Origin: an uncultured Blautia sp.
GTDB taxonomy: Bacteria; Bacillota; Clostridia; Lachnospirales; Lachnospiraceae
Direction: 5' to 3'
Assembly (NCBI GenBank): GCA_900553515.1
Contig: USDN01000004.1
Location: 25,090-89,089, forward strand
DNA length: 64,000 nt
Below, piece by piece: positions 9,539-15,942 of the stretch (its first letter is position 1; each line of letters opens with the position of its first letter). The notes beneath the pieces are model-generated. The model was not told the origin of the DNA. It was given only the letters and a program-made list of their open reading frames with translations, and searched no databases. Position numbers and translations under genes: made by a program.

Positions 9539-10588
9539 CTATTGTGCAATCCGAATAACGGCTTTTACAATATCTGCTTTATTATTTACGCTGTAATCCA
9601 TCGCTTTCTGTGCCTCATCCAGTTCAAACACATCTGTTACGATTCCTTTCAGATTTACTTTTCCTGCAGCAACCGCATCAATCGCCATTGGATAAATGTG
9701 GCGATACCGAAATACCGTCTTAAATGTCAGCTCTTTATCCAATACAAGGCTCATAGGAAGTGTCATTTCACCGCTTTTGCTATATCCCACAAGAACGATA
9801 TTGGAACCTTTCTTAGCCATATGAATTGCCTGTCTTGTTGTAATTTCCGTTCCTGCTGTTTCAATTACCAGATCCATGCCAGTTCCATTTGTCAACTCTT
9901 TTACTCTTTCCAGCACATCTTCCTTCGAGCCGTTGATGACTCCTGTGGCTCCTAATTCCAATGCCTTATTAAGTCGTTTTTCCATAATATCTACTACATA
10001 CACTTCCGATACGCCCCTTGCTTTCAGCGCCATCATAGAAACCAGGCCAATACATCCGGCACCCATAACAACTGCCCTCTGTCCAAGATGTGCATCACCC
10101 TGAATAGCCGCATGGAATCCAACAGCTAAAGGCTCAATCAAAGCGCCTTCCAGTGTACTTACATTATCAGGTAATTTAAAACAAAGATCAGCTTCATGGG
10201 CAACATATTCCTGAAATACTCCATCTACCGGAGGTGTCGCAAAAAATACCACATCCGGACACAAATTATAACGTCCTGTTTTACAGAATTCACAATGACC
10301 ACAGGTTTTTCCCGGCTCCAGAGCCACTCTGTCTCCAACCTTTAAATTCTTTACATTTTCACCAACTTCAACAACTGTTCCTCCTGGTTCATGTCCCAGC
10401 ACAAATGGAGGCTCTACAACATAATCTCCAATTGCTCCTGTCTCATAGTAATGCAGATCGCTTCCACAAATTCCTACATATTCCAGCTTTACTAATACCT
10501 CGTTCTCTTTCACTTTAGGAATATCACGTTCTTCAAATCCCATCTTTCCAATTCCCAACATAACTGCAACTTTCATTTTTCCTTCCAT
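9539..10588 (-). CDS. Zinc-dependent medium-chain dehydrogenase (sorbitol/xylitol dehydrogenase-like)
   Basis: A 349-residue MDR alcohol dehydrogenase. Catalytic zinc ligands are in CGSDLHYYETG and GHEPGG; the structural zinc cysteines are in CGHCEFCKTGRYNLC. The Rossmann motif GAGCIG is followed by an aspartate at the end of the second strand (VVDIMEKR), which predicts NAD over NADP. The closest type is polyol dehydrogenase (sorbitol, xylitol or L-iditol to the ketose). The start is backed by AAAGGAGGATAAAAAA. It is followed by the GPH symporter gene, and the upstream region has an operator-like element similar to one at the ROK gene. Exact polyol unknown. Confidence 0.9.
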   Translation of the reverse strand: MEGKMKVAVMLGIGKMGFEERDIPKVKENEVLVKLEYVGICGSDLHYYETGAIGDYVVEPPFVLGHEPGGTVVEVGENVKNLKVGDRVALEPGKTCGHCEFCKTGRYNLCPDVVFFATPPVDGVFQEYVAHEADLCFKLPDNVSTLEGALIEPLAVGFHAAIQGDAHLGQRAVVMGAGCIGLVSMMALKARGVSEVYVVDIMEKRLNKALELGATGVINGSKEDVLERVKELTNGTGMDLVIETAGTEITTRQAIHMAKKGSNIVLVGYSKSGEMTLPMSLVLDKELTFKTVFRYRHIYPMAIDAVAAGKVNLKGIVTDVFELDEAQKAMDYSVNNKADIVKAVIRIAQ

Positions 10589-10613
10589 TTTTTTATCCTC
10601 CTTTTAATTATTC

Positions 10614-10640
10614 TTTATTTAACACTTTATTAATTAGTTT
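10614..10640. promoter_or_regulatory. Candidate ROK operator upstream of the dehydrogenase-symporter unit
   Basis: ACTTTATTAATTAGT lies here, upstream of the dehydrogenase ribosome binding site. It resembles the perfect palindrome ACTTTATTAAAGT at the start of the ROK gene. The second half is imperfect, so this is only an inferred binding site. Confidence 0.35.
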
Positions 10641-10761
10641 TATTATGTTTTTTATTTTATATTTTTTCTTCGCTATTGTCAATATCATCACCATAATAAA
10701 ACATCATTTCATCAATATATTCAAAAAAACATATTTCATTTTGATAAAATTGCACAAAAAA

Positions 10762-10785
10762 GGAGACTTCATTTCTGAAATCTCC
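10762..10785 (-). terminator. Rho-independent terminator of the ROK gene
   Basis: GGAGA-TTTCA and TGAAG-TCTCC arms with one mismatch, a four-base loop, and TTTTTT next on the minus strand, 22 bases after the ROK stop codon. Confidence 0.8.
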
Positions 10786-10807
10786 TAAATAAACATTCTC
10801 TATGGCT

Positions 10808-11935
10808 TTATATATCTTTCACAAAATTTTCAATTACTTCCAATGCTGCTCCCAGTGCTGCTGCCTCAAGCTTATATCTACAGCTATCTACAAATCGCTC
10901 ATCGTCTGTAAATGTATTCCGCCCCGATACTTTCCTCCATATATCTGGCATATAGGATTCTGCATAACTTCCTACATAACCTCCAAGAATAATATTACAG
11001 TCCAGAACCATATGGATATTATTTAATGCTACAGCCAGAAAGTTTGTATAAATATCCCATATTTCTTCCACTCTTTGATCTTTTTTTTCTAACAGTTCAA
11101 AGAATTTTTCCAGCTTTCCATCTGTCAGGTCTGACAAATTTAATGCACTGCAATAGGCATCCAGACAACCTCTTTTCCCGCAGTAGCATATCTTTCCATC
11201 CGGAACTAATGTCATATGTCCTACTTCTCCTGTACGGAAATGATCTCCCTGAACAAGTCTGTCACTGTCAAAAACAGCTCCTCCAACCGTATTGCTCAAA
11301 GAAAGATAAAAGAAGCGTTCCTTTTCCTCCAAACAGGTTCCTTCCGCATAAGCTCCTGCATTTGCATCGTTCAAAAAAATGCATGGATAATCAAAAAAAC
11401 AACTCACAGAATCAAAAGACACCATTCTTACATCAAGAATATGAGAGTAGGTAATCAATTCCCTGTCCAGGTCCACGATTCCCGGAAAAGAAATACCAAC
11501 GCCCAAAATCTTATTACGGTCAACATCGCTTTCGTCCAGAAATTTTTCCATCTCCTCATTGACTCTTTGATAGTACCCTTCTTCATGTATATATGGAAGA
11601 AAAATTCGCACATATTTTAAAATTTTACCTGTAAGATTTGTAAGTACAAAACTTACATGGTTTTTTGTAATATCCAGCCCAACCGCCTGCTTTACATTGA
11701 CTGCCGCAGTTAACGCTTTTGCACGTCTCCCCCCGGTGGAATGCAATTCTCCGCTTTCCTCAATAACCCCCTTCTCAATCAGCTCCTTTGTAATCTGCGT
11801 TACTGTAGGAAGGCTCATTTTCATGTTATAAGAAATATCCGGATTAGAAACCGTTCCGTGTTTACAAATATACCGAAAAACACGGTTTCTATTATTTTTC
11901 TTTACTTCCATGTTTGTTGCCTGCTTTATTCCCAT
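10808..11935 (-). CDS. ROK-family transcriptional repressor (NagC/XylR type)
   Basis: An N-terminal winged helix-turn-helix (PDISYNMKMSLPTVTQITKELIEKG) is followed by a ROK sugar-kinase-like domain with GLDITKNHVSF, GISFPGIVDL and the zinc cluster CYCGKRGCLDAYCS. The full frame reaches 11950; the ATG at 11935 (375 residues) is better placed after GGGGTGG. ROK repressors bind a sugar or sugar phosphate and release DNA. The gene is on the same strand just upstream of the dehydrogenase and symporter, so these are its likely targets. A 13-base palindrome directly at the gene start suggests self-control. Confidence 0.85.
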   Translation of the reverse strand: MGIKQATNMEVKKNNRNRVFRYICKHGTVSNPDISYNMKMSLPTVTQITKELIEKGVIEESGELHSTGGRRAKALTAAVNVKQAVGLDITKNHVSFVLTNLTGKILKYVRIFLPYIHEEGYYQRVNEEMEKFLDESDVDRNKILGVGISFPGIVDLDRELITYSHILDVRMVSFDSVSCFFDYPCIFLNDANAGAYAEGTCLEEKERFFYLSLSNTVGGAVFDSDRLVQGDHFRTGEVGHMTLVPDGKICYCGKRGCLDAYCSALNLSDLTDGKLEKFFELLEKKDQRVEEIWDIYTNFLAVALNNIHMVLDCNIILGGYVGSYAESYMPDIWRKVSGRNTFTDDERFVDSCRYKLEAAALGAALEVIENFVKDI

Positions 11936-11950
11936 ATCACACCACCCCAT

Positions 11951-11963
11951 ACTTTATTAAAGT
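11951..11963. promoter_or_regulatory. Palindromic candidate operator at the ROK gene start
   Basis: ACTTTATTAAAGT is a perfect 6+1+6 palindrome immediately upstream of the ROK reading frame. Its position fits autorepression. See the related element near 10620. Confidence 0.5.
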
Positions 11964-12045
11964 GTTTTCTTTAGTATAGCATCTCCTTTTCTGAAAATCA
12001 ACTTTTCCATTTTTTCCGCTAATCCGCATATAAAGAAATGACATT

Positions 12046-12426
12046 TTACCTATATTCCAGATAATCAATAAACCTCTTCATCGCAAGAGAAAACGTTTTC
12101 TTATCTCTCAACGCAAGTCCTATCTTTCGATATGCAGGAACAGCAAGTTCTTTTGCAACAATTTTATATGGAACACGTTTCAAAATCAATTCTGGGAGAA
12201 TGGCAATGCCAAGTCCACTTTCTACCATGGACATAATGGCATAGTCATCCCATGTTGTAAAATGTATCCGTGGGGAAAGACCATTTTTCTCAAAGATTTC
12301 AGATACCTCTGCTTTTGCTCCCTTTTCAAGAAGCATAAATGGTTCATTGCATAAGCTTTTTGCAAAAAGATAACAGTACAATTTTGCCGCTATATCCAGA
12401 TATTCTCTTCTTTTTTTCTCCTGCAC
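12046..12426 (-). pseudogene. Truncated LysR-family regulator (effector-binding domain only)
   Basis: About 126 codons encode the second half of a LysR substrate-binding domain (PFMLLEKGAKAEVSEIFEKNG, then the typical SMVESGLGIAILPELIL). No helix-turn-helix domain, start codon with ribosome binding site, or upstream promoter is present; the frame meets the promoter of the toxin-antitoxin genes at its 5' end. The simplest reading is a gene remnant left when the toxin-antitoxin pair arrived or a deletion removed the first 170 codons. Confidence 0.75.
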
Positions 12427-12429
12427 CCG

Positions 12430-12458
12430 TTGACTATATAAAGAAATTTAGTTATAAT
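12430..12458 (+). promoter_or_regulatory. Sigma-A promoter of the toxin-antitoxin operon
   Basis: TTGACT at 12430-12435 and TATAAT at 12453-12458 with a 17-base spacer, 30 bases upstream of the antitoxin start. Confidence 0.8.
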
Positions 12459-12487
12459 TTTGTTATAAAGAAAAGGAGGTGCAGGAT

Positions 12488-12742
12488 ATGCCAACCATTC
12501 GTTCCAGTGCTGATCTACGGAACAGATACAATGAAATTTCCACATTTTGTCATAATTATTCCGAACCGGTATTCATCACCAAAAATGGGAAAGGTGATCT
12601 TGCAGTCATGAGCATCGAAGCCTATGAAAATCTGGTCGGTAAGTTTGAGTTATACGGGCTTATCCAGGAAGGTCTTACCGATATTGCAGAAGGTAAAACC
12701 CGCCCGTTTTCCGAAGCCATGTCTGATATACGGAGCCGCTGA
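12488..12742 (+). CDS. Phd/YefM-family antitoxin
   Basis: An 84-residue protein from the ATG at 12488, placed by AAAAGGAGGTGCAGGAT. The start MPTIRSSADLRNRYNEIS and the core PVFITKNGKGDLAVMSIEAYENL are characteristic of Phd/YefM antitoxins: the N-terminal part binds operator DNA, and the C-terminal part binds the toxin. It is followed after five bases by a RelE/ParE-type toxin gene. These antitoxins normally repress their own promoter together with the toxin. Confidence 0.92.
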   Translation: MPTIRSSADLRNRYNEISTFCHNYSEPVFITKNGKGDLAVMSIEAYENLVGKFELYGLIQEGLTDIAEGKTRPFSEAMSDIRSR

Positions 12743-12747
12743 AAAAG

Positions 12748-13080
12748 GTGAATTATCACATTCACATTACACAAACAGCGGAACGGGATATGATAAGTTT
12801 TGCCGATTCTATTGAATTTACACTCAAAAACCCAGAAGCCGCTGACCATCTGCTGGATACTGCAGAGGAAAAGATCAATGCCCTTTCCCAGTTTCCGCAG
12901 AAATTCCCATTGGTCGATGACCGCATCCTTTCTTCCTGGGGGATTCGTTTTACCATCGCGAATAACTATCTCGCTTTTTACCGCATTTCAGAAACAGAGA
13001 AACAGGTAACTGTTGTCCGTTTTTTGTATGCCAAAAGTAACTGGGCATCCATCCTGAAAACAGGATTCCCATTACAATAA
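12748..13080 (+). CDS. RelE/ParE-family toxin
   Basis: A 110-residue protein with a GTG start five bases after the antitoxin stop; GGAG lies 12 bases upstream. Family features: an N-terminal HIHITQTAERDMISFADSI, the central helix pair, and the C-terminal NNYLAFYRISETEKQVTVVRFLYAKSNW typical of ParE/RelE beta-strands. Depending on subtype it would cut mRNA on the ribosome or poison gyrase; the sequence alone does not decide. With the Phd-type antitoxin it forms a complete type II module. Confidence 0.88.
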   Translation: MNYHIHITQTAERDMISFADSIEFTLKNPEAADHLLDTAEEKINALSQFPQKFPLVDDRILSSWGIRFTIANNYLAFYRISETEKQVTVVRFLYAKSNWASILKTGFPLQ

Positions 13081-13135
13081 GACAAAATAAAAATCTCTGT
13101 CGGTCATGACAGAGAGCCTTTAGATGAATACGAAA

Positions 13136-13198
13136 AAAGCCCTGAAATACTGGCTTTTCCGGGAATTTCTTCCCGTATTTCCAGTATTTCAGGGCTTT
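13136..13198. terminator. Strong bidirectional terminator between the toxin gene and tsf
   Basis: An 18-base perfect stem (AAAGCCCTGAAATACTGG and its complement) surrounds a second small hairpin GGGAATTTCTTCCC. T-rich tracts follow on both strands. A weaker hairpin, CTCTGTC/GACAGAG, is at 13095-13114. Confidence 0.85.
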
Positions 13199-13224
13199 GC
13201 ATAGATTTTTTGATAAAAATTTGC

Positions 13225-14166
13225 TTATTTGCCTGCCATCTGAGCTGCAACTTCTGCTGCAAAATCTTCTTCCTTCTTCTCGATTCCTTCTCCGGTCTCG
13301 AAACGAACAAAGCCTTTGATTGTGATCTTAGCGCCGTTCTCTTTTGCAACCTGCTCTACGTATTTAGCAACGGACTGTTTTCCATCCTCTGCTTTAACAT
13401 AGGTCTGGTCAAGAAGGCAGATCTCTTTCAGTTCTTTCTTAATACGTCCTTCGATCATTCCTTTGATAACCTTCTCAGGTTTCTGGGACTCTTTCGGATC
13501 GTTCATGATCTGAGCCATAAGGATTTCTCTCTCATGTGCAAGGTAATCAGTGCTTACTTCGCTGTCGCTTGTGTACTGAGGTTTCAGAGCTGCAATCTGC
13601 ATTGCAACGTTCTTAGCCATCTCTTTTACAGCATCGTTTACAACGTCTGTCTCAACGTCAACAAGAACGCCGATCTTTCCGCCCATATGTGTGTAGGAAG
13701 CAACAAAACCGTTCTCCTCTTTTACCTGAGCAAATCTTCTGATGTTCATATTCTCGCCGATTACTGCGATCTGAGCTGCAAGAGCTTCTTTTACAGTCTG
13801 CTCGCTGCTCAGTGCCCATGGCTCTGCAAGGAAAGCATCGATGTCTGCTGCTGTAGTTGTAAGTGCCTGTGCAGCAACGTCTGCAACGTAATTCTGGAAT
13901 TTCTCATTCTTTGCTACGAAGTCAGTTTCTGCGTTAACCTCAACAACAACTGCGCTCTTAGCATCCTCTGCAACAACAGTCTTGCAAAGACCCTCTGCTG
14001 CTACACGGCTTGCTTTCTTCTGAGCAGTTGCAAGTCCTTTTTCACGAAGGAACTCTACTGCTTTATCCATATCGCCTTCTGTAGCTGTAAGAGCTTTCTT
14101 ACAGTCCATCATTCCGGCGCCGGTCAGTTCTCTTAATTCTTTTACCTGTGCTGCTGTAATAGCCAT
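13225..14166 (-). CDS. tsf: Elongation factor Ts
   Basis: A 313-residue EF-Ts. The N-terminal UBA-like module is clear (VKELRELTGAGMMDCKKAL, then DMDKAVEFLREKG), followed by the dimerisation part with ETDFVAKNEKFQNYV, which contains the conserved TDFVA sequence that contacts EF-Tu. It catalyses GDP-GTP exchange on EF-Tu. The start follows AGGAGGAAATAGAG. It is 35 bases downstream of rpsB, the standard arrangement, and ends at a strong terminator. Confidence 0.98.
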   Translation of the reverse strand: MAITAAQVKELRELTGAGMMDCKKALTATEGDMDKAVEFLREKGLATAQKKASRVAAEGLCKTVVAEDAKSAVVVEVNAETDFVAKNEKFQNYVADVAAQALTTTAADIDAFLAEPWALSSEQTVKEALAAQIAVIGENMNIRRFAQVKEENGFVASYTHMGGKIGVLVDVETDVVNDAVKEMAKNVAMQIAALKPQYTSDSEVSTDYLAHEREILMAQIMNDPKESQKPEKVIKGMIEGRIKKELKEICLLDQTYVKAEDGKQSVAKYVEQVAKENGAKITIKGFVRFETGEGIEKKEEDFAAEVAAQMAGK

Positions 14167-14201
14167 CTCTATTTCCTCCTGAATAATTTAATATACTAAA
14201 A

Positions 14202-14948
14202 TTACTCTTCTACTGTCTCAGCGAACTCCTCGGACTCAGCCTCGATCTCGCCGTCAGCCTCTGCTGTACCCTGGTTAGCCTCGATAACAGCGTCTGCCAT
14301 CTTGGAAACGATCAGTTTTACAGCACGGATAGCGTCGTCGTTACCCGGGATTACATAATCAAGTTCTTCCGGATCGCAGTTTGTATCACAGATACCGATC
14401 AGCGGAATACCTAATGTATGAGCTTCCTGTACGCAGATTCTCTCTTTTTTCGGGTCAACGATGAAGATAGCGTCCGGAAGACGTTTCATCTCTTTGATAC
14501 CGCCAAGGTTTTTCTGCAGTTTGGTAAGCTCTTTTCTTAACTCAATAACTTCTTTCTTAGGAAGCACGTCAAATGTTCCGTCAGCCTCCATAGCCTCGAT
14601 CTCTTTCAGTCTTGCGATACGGCTCTGGATTGTCTTGAAGTTTGTAAGCATACCGCCAAGCCATCTCTCGTTTACATAGAACTGTCCGCAGCGCTCTGCC
14701 TCAACTTTGATAGCGTCCTGAGCCTGTTTCTTTGTTCCAACGAAAAGGATGTTTCCGCCGTTTGCTACGATGTCAGCGATTGCATTGTATGCATCGTCAA
14801 CCATACCTACAGACTGCTGAAGGTCGATGATGTAGATACCATTTCTCTCTGTGTAGATGTACGGAGCCATTTTAGGGTTCCATCTTCTTGTCTGATGTCC
14901 GAAATGAACACCTGCTTCCAAAAGCTGTTTCATTGAAATAACGCTCAT
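14202..14948 (-). CDS. rpsB: 30S ribosomal protein S2
   Basis: A 248-residue S2. Conserved segments: LLEAGVHFGHQTRRWNPKM, IDLQQSV, GTKKQAQDAI, RWLGGMLTNF and DAIFIVDPKKE, and GICDTNCDPE near the end. The acidic C-terminal tail (residues about 230-248) is usual. The ATG follows GGAGAAAAAAC. rpsB-tsf form one unit with a promoter at 15069-15098 and a leader of about 110 bases. Confidence 0.98.
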   Translation of the reverse strand: MSVISMKQLLEAGVHFGHQTRRWNPKMAPYIYTERNGIYIIDLQQSVGMVDDAYNAIADIVANGGNILFVGTKKQAQDAIKVEAERCGQFYVNERWLGGMLTNFKTIQSRIARLKEIEAMEADGTFDVLPKKEVIELRKELTKLQKNLGGIKEMKRLPDAIFIVDPKKERICVQEAHTLGIPLIGICDTNCDPEELDYVIPGNDDAIRAVKLIVSKMADAVIEANQGTAEADGEIEAESEEFAETVEE

Positions 14949-15062
14949 GTTTTTTCTCCTTTTTGGTTAATTTCTTCCGCGCAGATCATTTTCTATCAGG
15001 ACCCGCCGTCACACCGTATGGGCACCATCCATCGGAATCTCCACGCGTGTTTATTTTGCAAC
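14949..15062 (-). promoter_or_regulatory. rpsB 5' leader, possibly structured
   Basis: From the predicted transcription start to the rpsB ATG there are about 110 bases, much richer in GC (ACACGCGTGG, CGGTGTGACGGCGGG) than the surrounding intergenic DNA. S2 is known to control its own operon through the leader in some bacteria. Here a structured leader is only inferred from composition; I did not resolve a specific fold. Confidence 0.4.
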
Positions 15063-15068
15063 TTCTGA

Positions 15069-15098
15069 ATTATAGCATAAGAAAACCCTCCATGTAAA
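15069..15098 (-). promoter_or_regulatory. Promoter of rpsB-tsf
   Basis: On the minus strand TTTACA (15093-15098) and TATAAT (15069-15074) are 18 bases apart. The -35 element lies in the loop of the upstream terminator hairpin. Confidence 0.7.
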
Positions 15099-15108
15099 GA
15101 GGGTTTTC
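15081..15108 (-). terminator. Terminator of the pseudouridine synthase operon
   Basis: GAAAACCCTC and GAGGGTTTTC pair perfectly around an eight-base loop, 30 bases after the synthase stop. The downstream U tract is short. The hairpin overlaps the -35 of the rpsB promoter. Confidence 0.7.
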
Positions 15109-15138
15109 ATTGTTTTTTCCTGTATTTTCACCGTATTT

Positions 15139-15942
15139 TCAACATTTTGAGGTTTTTTTATCTGAAGATCTGCCCGCTTCCTTTAATTTCCGGATTTCTT
15201 CCTCTGTAAGAGGACGGCATTCTCCCTTTTTCAGATCCTCCGGAAGCATAAGAGGTCCCATGGAAATCCGTTTCAGATAAATCACAGGTTTGCCTACCGC
15301 CTCCATCATCCTTTTTACCTGATGAAACTTTCCCTCGCTGATGGTAAGAAGAAGTTCTGTATACACCTCTGGAAGATTTTCCGGACGTACATGACGCAGG
15401 GATCCTGATCCTGAAACCTCTTCTTTTTCCAGGAGTTTCACCTTTGCCGGAAGGGTCTGGCGCTTTTCTCCGATATCAATGCCCTTCTCCAGTTTTTCTT
15501 TATCCTCTACTGTCACCTGACCTTCTGCTCTGACAAAATAGGTCTTTTCTACATGACGGGCAGGAGAAAGAAGTTCATGAGCCAGCGCCCCGTCATCTGT
15601 AATCAGAAGAAGTCCTTCTGTATCCTTATCCAGACGCCCTGCCGGAAACAGGCCTTTTCTGGTGGAGGGGACCAGTTCCATTACTGTTCTGTCCCGCTTA
15701 TCCTCTGTTGCCGATACGTATCCCGCCGGCTTATGTAAAAGATAATACACATACTCCGGTTCTCTGGCAATTTCTTCTCCCTTAAAAAGAACCCTGTCCT
15801 GTGGTCCAACTTTCTGTTCCGGTTTTTTCACTGCCTGTCCGTTGATCTCCACCAGCCCCTTCTGGATATATTTTTTCACTTCACTTCTTGTACCTTTTCC
15901 TGCATCCGCAAGAAACTTGTCAAGCCGTACTGTTTTAGTCAT
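15139..15942 (-). CDS. RsuA/RluB-family pseudouridine synthase
   Basis: A 267-residue enzyme with an N-terminal S4 RNA-binding domain (RLDKFLADAGKGTRSEVKKYI) and a catalytic domain with the motif PAGRLDKDTEGLLLITDDG, in which the Asp of RLDKD is the nucleophile. EGKFHQVKRMMEAVGKPV is the second family signature. It isomerises uridine in rRNA; by similarity of the start and size I favour the 16S type (RsuA-like), but RluB-like 23S action is possible. Its ATG overlaps the stop of the ABC permease gene by eight bases, so it belongs to the same transcript. Confidence 0.9.
   Translation of the reverse strand: MTKTVRLDKFLADAGKGTRSEVKKYIQKGLVEINGQAVKKPEQKVGPQDRVLFKGEEIAREPEYVYYLLHKPAGYVSATEDKRDRTVMELVPSTRKGLFPAGRLDKDTEGLLLITDDGALAHELLSPARHVEKTYFVRAEGQVTVEDKEKLEKGIDIGEKRQTLPAKVKLLEKEEVSGSGSLRHVRPENLPEVYTELLLTISEGKFHQVKRMMEAVGKPVIYLKRISMGPLMLPEDLKKGECRPLTEEEIRKLKEAGRSSDKKTSKC

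Noticed and set aside
12421..12484. CTGCACC/GGTGCAG inverted repeat around the toxin-antitoxin promoter
   Set aside because: Only seven bases at 50-base distance, one arm within the ribosome binding site; not convincing as an operator.
13210..14136. 308-codon open frame on the plus strand
   Set aside because: Antisense to tsf, with cysteine- and phenylalanine-rich low-complexity translation; a shadow frame.
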